Below, piece by piece: positions 1 through 5,414 of a stretch of 32,339 nt of DNA. The notes under the pieces were generated by a model. The model saw nothing but the letters and a program-made list of their open reading frames with translations, was not told the origin of the DNA and made no database searches. The DNA is from an uncultured Collinsella sp. (lineage in GTDB: Bacteria; Actinomycetota; Coriobacteriia; Coriobacteriales; Coriobacteriaceae): positions 1-32,339 of the forward strand of contig CABUDZ010000012.1 in NCBI GenBank assembly GCA_902490445.1, in the 5' to 3' direction. The position numbers and the translations under genes are program-made. How positions within the stretch are numbered: position 1 is the stretch's first letter; each line of letters begins with the position of its first letter.

Positions 1-1
1 G

Positions 2-748
2 ACCGCCATCATGGGTGAGCTCGATCACGACGGCATCGTGCAGATCATCACGATGGACGCCGGTGAGAACCTGTCCATCCAGGTGCATCCCGACGAGGCG
101 TATGCCCGCGAGCGCGAGTCCGACCACGAGAAGGCGGAGTCCTGGTACATCCTGGACGCCGAGCCCGGCGCCTCGATCATCTGCGGCACGACGACCGACG
201 ACCTCGACGCGTTGCGTGATGCGACGGCAGATGATAGCGTGGGTGACCGCTACGGAAGGCGCGTCCCCGTGAGCGAGGGCGATTTCGTGCTCATCCCCGC
301 GGGGACCTTGCATGCGATGGGCGAGGGCGTATTCGCCCTCGAGGTCGGCAGTCTGGGCTTCAAGACGTACCGGTTCTGCGATTGGGGTCGCGGTCGCGAA
401 CTCCATGTCGAGCAGGCGTTCGATGTGCTCGACACTTCGATCCGTCCCGAGCCGGCGCACTTCGGCGCCTTCGATCCGAAGGCTCCCGCGAGCGTGCATC
501 GTGGCGTCACGCACCGTCTGTTCACCTCAGACGTCGTTGACGTCCGGGGCGAATGGGAATGCCTCCTGGGCGATCGATATGCCGTTCTGTCCTGCGTGGG
601 CGGTCATGCCCGGGTGGTCACGGACGACGGTGCCGTCGATCTTCCCCGCACCGCCTCTGCGCTGATTCCTGCGAGTGCGGGATCGTTCACGGTCGAGGGG
701 ACGTGTCGCGTGTTGGTGAGTCGCGTCGTCGATGAGCGTGACGGCTAG
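2..748 (+). CDS. manA: Mannose-6-phosphate isomerase, class I (5' end outside window)
   Basis: Interconverts mannose-6-phosphate and fructose-6-phosphate in the cytoplasm, linking glycolysis to GDP-mannose synthesis or mannose use. The frame is open from base 2, and the first ATG (11) has no upstream ribosome binding site. The family is usually about 300 residues or more, so roughly 60-70 N-terminal residues probably lie before the window. The cupin metal site is visible: QVHPDE supplies Gln and His, KAESWYIL supplies a Glu, and the GTLHAMGEG segment supplies a second His. The C-terminal 70 residues form the smaller beta domain typical of short Bacillus-type enzymes. The next gene starts 27 bases downstream on the same strand, so the two are probably co-transcribed. 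The family call is firm; whether the role is capsule synthesis or mannose catabolism cannot be seen here. Confidence 0.9.
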   Translation, partial: TAIMGELDHDGIVQIITMDAGENLSIQVHPDEAYARERESDHEKAESWYILDAEPGASIICGTTTDDLDALRDATADDSVGDRYGRRVPVSEGDFVLIPAGTLHAMGEGVFALEVGSLGFKTYRFCDWGRGRELHVEQAFDVLDTSIRPEPAHFGAFDPKAPASVHRGVTHRLFTSDVVDVRGEWECLLGDRYAVLSCVGGHARVVTDDGAVDLPRTASALIPASAGSFTVEGTCRVLVSRVVDERDG

Positions 749-775
749 CGCGACGGGGAGTAATTGGGGGTCGAT

Positions 776-1654
776 ATGTCCGGATCAAAGTCTCGTGTTG
801 TGGTGACGGGTGCGAATGGGTATCTTGCGAGCCTCATTCGTTTGTACAACGCCGATAAGTTCGAGTTCGTGAGTGTTACTCGCGCCGACGTGGACCTTTC
901 AGACGTCGAGGCGGTTGCCGAGTTTTTCTCTGCGCTTGAGTTCGACGTCTGCCTCCATATGGCGGCGGATGCCTCGACGGCCCGCTGCGAGGGCGATCCA
1001 GAGGGTACACATCGAATCAACACGGAGTCGTCCATCGCTATCGCCCGAGCGTGTCGCGCCCGTGGTGCGCGCATGGTCTTCTTCTCGACCGAGCAGTGTT
1101 TTAACGCCTCGCCCGGTGAAGCGCCGTTCCATGAGGACGACGAGATGGCAACCACCACACGATACGGCGCGCAGAAGATGGAGGCGGACGCCTGGATCAG
1201 GGAGAACCTCGACAATTATCTGATTTTGCGCCTCTCGTGGATGTTCGGCCTTCCTATGCCCGGGGCAAAGCCCGCCCCTAACATCCTTACGAACGTGCTG
1301 CATGCGGTTCGGACGGGAGAGCCTGCGGCGTTTCGTGTGCATGAGCGGCGGAACATGACGTACGGTCAGGAGCTGGCGAGCGCCATATCGCAAATTCTCG
1401 TGCTGCCCAGCGGCGCGTATCATTTTGCGAGCCAAAACGGCCTGAGCACCTACGAGACTGCCCGTCTCGTGGCCAGCCGCCTCGGTTGCGACGAGCACCG
1501 TATCGAGGAGCTCGTGCTTCCCGACACCGAGACCTATGCCGATCGACCACGGGACTTCCGTCTTTCCTCGGAAAAGCTCGCGCACGCGGGGGTACATCTG
1601 GGAACGTTCGAAGATGGCCTCGAAAGATGCTTGAGAGATTTCGGAATGCTGTAG
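776..1654 (+). CDS. RmlD-like SDR-family sugar-nucleotide reductase
   Basis: An extended short-chain dehydrogenase of 292 residues, closest in layout to dTDP-4-dehydrorhamnose reductase (RmlD). The N-terminal Rossmann motif TGANGYLAS binds NAD(P). HMAADAST follows the fourth beta strand. The catalytic Tyr-Lys pair is in YGAQKME. The segment NYLILRLSWMFG matches the RmlD core that follows that pair. I chose ATG 776, which has a GGGGG stretch five bases upstream; a TTG at 764 behind GGGGAG is a possible alternative adding four residues. Its position behind manA suggests work on a nucleotide-activated deoxysugar for a surface polysaccharide, but no rmlABC genes are in view. It could be another sugar epimerase or reductase of the same superfamily. 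Confidence 0.75.
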   Translation: MSGSKSRVVVTGANGYLASLIRLYNADKFEFVSVTRADVDLSDVEAVAEFFSALEFDVCLHMAADASTARCEGDPEGTHRINTESSIAIARACRARGARMVFFSTEQCFNASPGEAPFHEDDEMATTTRYGAQKMEADAWIRENLDNYLILRLSWMFGLPMPGAKPAPNILTNVLHAVRTGEPAAFRVHERRNMTYGQELASAISQILVLPSGAYHFASQNGLSTYETARLVASRLGCDEHRIEELVLPDTETYADRPRDFRLSSEKLAHAGVHLGTFEDGLERCLRDFGML

Positions 1655-1708
1655 CGCGTGGAACGCGTGCGACATATTGGCCGTTCAACTCGAAGGCCCG
1701 ATCGGTGA

Positions 1709-1733
1709 TTGAACTGCCTCCCATTTCTTGGAC
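1709..1733 (+). repeat. IS left terminal inverted repeat (IRL)
   Basis: A 25-base end sequence beginning TTGAACTGCC and ending CTTGGAC. It matches the reverse complement of 3143-3167 at 22 of 25 positions; mismatches fall at the 10th, 16th and 17th bases. It overlaps the hairpin at 1716-1749. Confidence 0.9.
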
Positions 1734-1749
1734 ACGAGAAATGGGAGGC
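1716..1749 (+). promoter_or_regulatory. Hairpin at IS left end that can hide the orfA ribosome binding site
   Basis: A perfect 13-base inverted repeat: GCCTCCCATTTCT at 1716-1728 and AGAAATGGGAGGC at 1737-1749, with an 8-base loop. The right arm contains the orfA Shine-Dalgarno GGGAGG (1743-1748), seven bases before ATG 1756. A transcript entering from outside the element would carry both arms and could fold to block translation. A transcript starting inside the element would lack the left arm. Comparable protection against read-through transcription is known for several IS elements; here it is inferred from sequence only. Confidence 0.7.
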
Positions 1750-1755
1750 TTTCTT

Positions 1756-2274
1756 ATGTCCGACGACTTGAGACTCAGATACGACGAGAGCATGCGCCGG
1801 ATGGCGGCGGAGCTGTTCGCCGAAGGGCACGGCTACCATTCGGCGGCGACCCGTCTGGGACTGCCGCCGGCGACCGTGAGAAAATGGCATCGAGCGTACG
1901 TCGCACTCGGCCTCGAAGGGTTGTTGGCCATGGGAAAGAAGATCAGGAGCTACCGCTGGGAGCTCAAGGCGTCGGCGGCCAGGGACGTGGTGGAGGGCGG
2001 CGAGCCCAAAGCCGCGGTCATGGCGCGCTATGGGATTGCGTCGCTGTCCCCGCTGGAGAAATGGTGCAAAGCCTACCGGGAGGGCGGCGCCGAGGCCCTG
2101 AGGCCGAAGCCCAAGGGCAGGCCGCCCGGGTCGGGCGCGAAATCGGTTCGCAGGACGCGCGAGCAAGAGCTCGAGGAGCGCGTCCGGAAGCTCGAGGCCG
2201 AGAACGCCTACTTAAAAAAATTGGCGGCCCTGGGGGCGGAGAAACGGCTGCGAGCTGGGAGCGGGCCCAGATAG
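1756..2274 (+). CDS. IS3-family transposase OrfA (DNA-binding helix-turn-helix protein)
   Basis: A 172-residue DNA-binding subunit of the IS150-type transposase. Two helix-turn-helix segments are visible, one around YHSAATRLGLPPATVRKW and one around AVMARYGIASLSPLEKW. A basic Pro-rich linker follows, then a short leucine-zipper-like coiled coil (LEERVRKLEAENAYLKK) that ends at the frameshift site. The start is ATG 1756, behind GGGAGG (1743-1748) at good spacing; an in-frame ATG at 1741 lies before that ribosome binding site and is unlikely. In this family OrfA alone usually binds the ends and limits transposition, while the frameshifted OrfAB is the active enzyme. The stop is the TAG at 2272-2274, about 52 bases past the slippery run. 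Confidence 0.9.
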   Translation: MSDDLRLRYDESMRRMAAELFAEGHGYHSAATRLGLPPATVRKWHRAYVALGLEGLLAMGKKIRSYRWELKASAARDVVEGGEPKAAVMARYGIASLSPLEKWCKAYREGGAEALRPKPKGRPPGSGAKSVRRTREQELEERVRKLEAENAYLKKLAALGAEKRLRAGSGPR

Positions 2275-3125
2275 TCGCCGAGCTCTCGGGGCGGGGATTC
2301 GCCCTCGCCGACCTGCTGGAGGCGGCGGGGATGGCCAGGTCGACCTACTATTACGCGCTCCGCCACCCGCCGAGGCCCACGAGCCCCGAGCTCTGGGGCA
2401 AGGCCGTCGAGGTCTTCAGCCGGACGGCGAACGGCTGCGGCCACCGCCAGATCGCGATGTGCCTGCGGGCGGAGGTGGGCGCGCGCATAGCCGACAAGAC
2501 GGCGCTCAAGATGATGCGCGAGATCGGGATCTCCTGCGGCATCCGCCGCGAGACCGACTACCACAGGTACAACTCCTACAGGGGCGTCGTCGGGAAGACC
2601 TTCGAGAACGTGCTGGGGCGCGACTTCGCGGCCGACGGGCCGTGGGAGAAGATGGGCACTGACGTCACGGAGTTCAGGCAGCCCTGGGGGAAGGCGTACT
2701 TCGCGCCGGCGTTCGACTTCGGCAGCTGCGAGATAGCGGCGTGGTCGATCTCCCGGCACCCGGACATGGCCCAGCAGAAGGAGATGCTCGGCATGCTGCT
2801 GCCGAAGATCCCCGAAGGCAAGAACCCGATCATGCACAGCGACATGGGATGGCAGTACCAGCACGAGGCGTACTGCACCGCACTGCGCGAGGCAGGGGTC
2901 GTCCAGAGCATGTCGCAAAAGGGGAACTGCCTCGACAACGGCGCGACGGAGCAGCTGTTCGGCCACATGAAGGACGAGTTCTTCCGCGGGCAGAGCTTCG
3001 CAAGCTTCGAGGAGCTCAAGGAGAGGCTGGAGGAGTACATAGTCCACTGGAACACGAGGAGGAGGCAGGTTAGACTGAAGGGGCTGACCCCGGAGGAGTT
3101 CCGGAGCCAGTCCCTAGCGGCTTAG
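1756..3125 (+). CDS. IS3-family transposase OrfAB, made by -1 frameshift at 2214-2220
   Basis: The fusion transposase that cuts and joins the element ends. OrfA reads TTA AAA AAA TTG at 2212-2223. A one-base slip back on the seven A residues moves reading into the frame that continues to the TAG at 3123-3125. The orfB part has an HTH_21-like stretch (MARSTYYYAL) followed by an rve integrase core. The catalytic residues are Asp in GTDVTEF (codon 2661), Asp in HSDMGWQY (codon 2841) and Glu in NGATEQLF (codon 2949). The last two are separated by exactly 35 residues, the D(35)E spacing expected for IS3. KDEFF follows the Glu as usual. No stop or deletion interrupts the fusion, so the copy looks able to transpose. 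A possible stimulating hairpin, CTGGG-loop-CCCAG, lies near 2255-2270. Confidence 0.9.
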
Positions 3126-3142
3126 GCCGTATCTATTGACCC

Positions 3143-3167
3143 GTCCAAGATTTGGGACGCAGTTCAA
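3143..3167 (-). repeat. IS right terminal inverted repeat (IRR)
   Basis: The right end, starting GTCCAAG and ending GCAGTTCAA. It lies 17 bases after the transposase stop codon and pairs with the left end at 1709-1733 (22 of 25). Confidence 0.9.
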
Positions 3168-3213
3168 TTTGAACTGCCAGCGGGCTTTTTGTTGGCGAGT
3201 GCTGCTGGCGGCC

Positions 3214-3630
3214 TTACGCCTCGCGCTCGACCTCACTCACGCATTCATTCTTGATGGTACCGACGAGCGCCTGCAGCGCATCGACCACATGCGGGCGAAT
3301 GTCCCCGCCAATGAGCACGAGCATGATGTCGTCGCCCACGGCAAGCTCTCCGCTCGCCAGCCACACGCGCACATAGCCGATACCCGGCATCGCGCGCGTT
3401 GCCTCGATAGCGGCCTGCACCTTTTCGGCATCGAAGCCAAACACCATGCCGCCCACCCTGTGTCCAGGTGCCACGCCACCGGTCTCGACGCCACGTACCT
3501 CGGATTTTGGCGTTGCGCGCACCACGCCGTTGTGTGTCAGGTACATGCCGCAGCCAGCCGCCGAAGCATCGGCCTTGGCCTCGCGCAGCCAGGCATCAAT
3601 CGAAGGCATCCTTTTGCCGTTCTCGAGCAT
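3214..3630 (-). CDS. MoaE-like protein, possible molybdopterin synthase large subunit relative
   Basis: A 138-residue protein whose C-terminal half (VWLASGELAVGDDIMLVLIGG, then a helix ending ALVGTIKNE) resembles MoaE, the large subunit of molybdopterin synthase. The preceding segment with FGFDAEKVQAAIEATRAMPGI fits the same alpha/beta hammerhead fold. I cannot see a clear match to the conserved catalytic lysine motif, so it may be a diverged relative and not a working synthase. No moaD, moaA or moeA gene is nearby. The start is the second of two tandem ATG codons (3630; the first is 3633), with AGGGAG upstream. It is convergent with the IS, whose right end lies about 47 bases past its stop. 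Function is uncertain. Confidence 0.55.
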   Translation of the reverse strand: MLENGKRMPSIDAWLREAKADASAAGCGMYLTHNGVVRATPKSEVRGVETGGVAPGHRVGGMVFGFDAEKVQAAIEATRAMPGIGYVRVWLASGELAVGDDIMLVLIGGDIRPHVVDALQALVGTIKNECVSEVEREA

Positions 3631-3654
3631 CATTTCTCCCTTACCGTCGTCGAA

Positions 3655-3685
3655 TAGCTAATTTGGGACGGGGCTCTTTTAGCTA
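3655..3685 (-). repeat. Short inverted repeat between sortase and MoaE-like genes
   Basis: TAGCTAA (3655-3661) and TTAGCTA (3679-3685) form a 7-base inverted repeat with an 18-nt loop. The loop contains TGGGACGGGG, a 10-mer that recurs in the opposite orientation at 22381-22390. It lies between the sortase stop and the MoaE-like start. No clear U-tract follows, so I do not call it a terminator. Confidence 0.4.
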
Positions 3686-3697
3686 CTCTCGAACAAC

Positions 3698-4696
3698 TTA
3701 CTCTTCGACCGGTGTGAGCACCATGACGGCACGGGTGTTGCTCAGCGACAGCGAACGGCAGGTCACAAGCGTAACGATCTTGGTTGCCGAAGCGGCACGA
3801 TCGGTGGCATCGCTCGCCACGGCAGAGGCACCGGCAAGCATCTCGGACAGGTAATTCTTCAGTCCGTCATCGCCCTCAAAGTTGGGCGTGCGCGCCTTGG
3901 CATACGTGTCCTCGACCACCTTGGTCGCCAGTGGGCGCAACTTATACGTCGCATCGCGCGTAATGTAGTACACGTATTCTATGCTGTCGAACGTCGCCTG
4001 ATCGGTCGTACCCGAAATCACGTTGAACATCGAACCGTCGTTCATGTGATGACCGTAAATCGTGGTCTGCTGATCCACCATGCCCGGCGCGGTGTCGTCG
4101 CTATCCAAGAAGATGGCGCCCGACGCATTGGCGGTGCCGTCGAACAGCGTGTTGAGGTACTTGGAGTTGTTGTTGGTCTGTACCACGGGGTAGTTGATGT
4201 TGGTACCAGGCGCGTAAATCCAACCAACGACCTCGGGATTTGTCTGGGCGAGCGCGTTGAAGTCAATGATCGGCACGCCGCTGGCGTCCTTGTCGCTCAC
4301 ATATTGCTTTTCGATTTTTTGATACGACTCGCTCGCCTGCTTGTAGCCAATCTGCGCATTGATAAAGATGGCGGCTGCAGCAACGATCAGGCCAATGCCG
4401 ATGATGATGAGCAGAATGGGGATGACGGAGCGGCGCTTTTTGCGCGGCGGCTCGGTATAACTCGATGGCGCGGCATACGCCGAAGAACGAGGTGACTTCT
4501 TGGCCGCACTGTATGACGAAGGGCGATATGCAGCAGGTGTATCCGGACGGCAATGCTTCGCCGGCGTTACGGGACGCGGCGCACGAGCCTGCTGAGGAGA
4601 GGATGCCCGACCCTGCCGCATGGAGCGGGCCGACCCCGACTTGGCCGGATCGGGGATCTGAGAAGCCGAGAAACGTTTTCCCTGATAGTCGGACAT
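3698..4696 (-). CDS. srtB: Class B-type sortase (membrane transpeptidase)
   Basis: A 332-residue sortase that cuts a C-terminal sorting signal and attaches the protein to the cell wall, acting on the outer face of the membrane. Residues 1-90 are a long Pro/Ser/Arg-rich cytoplasmic tail ending in PPRKKRR. One membrane helix follows (about 91-112, IPILLIIIGIGLIVAAAAIF). The catalytic domain carries the SrtB-like segment NPEVVGWIYAPGTNINYPVVQ, the catalytic His in YGHHMN (216/217), Cys313 in TLVTCR and Arg322 in NTRAVMV. The tail is unusually long for the family. It starts at ATG 4696 behind GGGAGAG and ends about 65 bases before the MoaE-like start. A plausible substrate is the IPNTG-bearing GH31 protein encoded two genes upstream, although class B enzymes classically prefer NPQTN-like signals. 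Confidence 0.9.
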   Translation of the reverse strand: MSDYQGKRFSASQIPDPAKSGSARSMRQGRASSPQQARAPRPVTPAKHCRPDTPAAYRPSSYSAAKKSPRSSAYAAPSSYTEPPRKKRRSVIPILLIIIGIGLIVAAAAIFINAQIGYKQASESYQKIEKQYVSDKDASGVPIIDFNALAQTNPEVVGWIYAPGTNINYPVVQTNNNSKYLNTLFDGTANASGAIFLDSDDTAPGMVDQQTTIYGHHMNDGSMFNVISGTTDQATFDSIEYVYYITRDATYKLRPLATKVVEDTYAKARTPNFEGDDGLKNYLSEMLAGASAVASDATDRAASATKIVTLVTCRSLSLSNTRAVMVLTPVEE

Positions 4697-4732
4697 GACT
4701 CTCCCTATGATTACAACGGAATGGCAAGCCGC

Positions 4733-5197
4733 TTAGGCGTCGGCCATCTCCTGCTTCATCTTCTCGATAACCTTGCGGTACTCGGGGTCGCATGCGCCCA
4801 GAATCTGCGTGGCGTAAATGGCAGCGTTCTTGGCACCGTTGATGGCCACACAGGCAACGGGCACGCCCGAAGGCATCTGCACCATCGACAGCAGCGAGTC
4901 CATACCGCCCAGATCGCTCGTCTTCATAGGCACGCCGATGACCGGCAGCGGCGTAAAGGCCGCCACGACACCGCCCAGGTGAGCAGCCTTGCCGGCAGCA
5001 GCGATAATCACCTTGATGCCGCGGTCGGCAGCAGTCGAGGCCCACTCATGGACCTTCGCCGGCGTGCGGTGCGCGCTTGCAATCACGAGCTCATAGGGCA
5101 CGCCTAGCGCCTCGAGCTCGGCGGTACAACCTTCCATAACGCCCAGATCGGACTTGGAGCCCATGATGATCCCGACAACCGGCTTCTGATCTGCCAT
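4733..5197 (-). CDS. purE: N5-carboxyaminoimidazole ribonucleotide mutase PurE
   Basis: Class I PurE, which moves the carboxyl group of N5-CAIR to C4 to give CAIR in de novo purine synthesis. At 154 residues it has the normal length. The signature IMGSKSDLGVM near the N terminus binds phosphate. SAHRTP and the AAGKAAHLGGVVA segment form the active site, and GVPMKTSDLGGMDSLLSMVQMP is the conserved core. I chose ATG 5197, nine bases after a perfect AGGAGG; a TTG at 5203 is too close to that site. No purK lies beside it. It sits between the sortase and the GH31 gene on the same strand, 36 bases before the sortase start, so purE and sortase may share a transcript. Confidence 0.97.
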   Translation of the reverse strand: MADQKPVVGIIMGSKSDLGVMEGCTAELEALGVPYELVIASAHRTPAKVHEWASTAADRGIKVIIAAAGKAAHLGGVVAAFTPLPVIGVPMKTSDLGGMDSLLSMVQMPSGVPVACVAINGAKNAAIYATQILGACDPEYRKVIEKMKQEMADA

Positions 5198-5263
5198 AAA
5201 CAAAGACCTCCTGTTGAGAGCGGTGACGCGGCGAATCCGCGACCCTTAACTGCAAATAATTCA

Positions 5264-5269
5264 AGTATA
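5264..5269 (-). promoter_or_regulatory. purE: Possible -10 box of purE promoter
   Basis: TATACT on the minus strand, about 70 bases upstream of the purE start, in the gap after the GH31 terminator. No good -35 box is seen at 16-18 bases (best is CGAACA), so this is tentative. Confidence 0.35.
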
Positions 5270-5352
5270 GCCGCCGATGCCGATGTGTTCGGCGGGAGAC
5301 GGAACGCTTTGCGAGATTAAGGCCGAAGGGTCGGAGCTTTCCGCCTACATTC

Positions 5353-5396
5353 AAAAAGCGTGCCCACCGTCCTTGGGTGGGACGGCGGGCACGCTT
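5353..5396 (-). terminator. Intrinsic terminator of the GH31 gene
   Basis: On the minus strand a 17-base stem with one mismatch (AAGCGTGCCC then CCGTCC arms, loop about 7) ends in TTTTT at 5353-5357. It starts about 20 bases after the GH31 stop codon. It separates that gene from purE. Confidence 0.9.
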
Positions 5397-5414
5397 GCTT
5401 AGCTGTTGCTGGGG

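Larger units (their letters stand above)
1709..3167 (+). mobile_element. IS3-family insertion sequence, IS150-type, intact
   Basis: A complete element of about 1.46 kb. It has 25-base terminal inverted repeats at 1709-1733 and 3143-3167 that match at 22 of 25 positions. If the ends are the family-typical TG...CA, the exact borders are 1710 and 3166. Inside are two overlapping reading frames (orfA 1756-2274, orfB to 3125) joined by a seven-A slippery run at 2214-2220. The DDE triad is complete. There is no clean target duplication: the flanking triplets are GAT (1707-1709) and ATT (3167-3169). An ATT also occurs at 1708-1710 if the left border is moved by one base. The element lies between the reductase gene and the convergent MoaE-like gene and breaks neither. 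Its GC content looks higher than that of its neighbours. Confidence 0.92.

Noticed and set aside
1728..2213. Upstream part of the orfB reading frame as a separate gene start
   Set aside because: It overlaps orfA out of frame and has no ribosome binding site. OrfB is reached by the -1 frameshift at the seven-A run.
1706..3169. Target-site duplication of the IS
   Set aside because: With the expected TG...CA ends the flanking triplets are GAT and ATT, which differ. ATT repeats only if the left border is moved by one base, so I do not claim a duplication.
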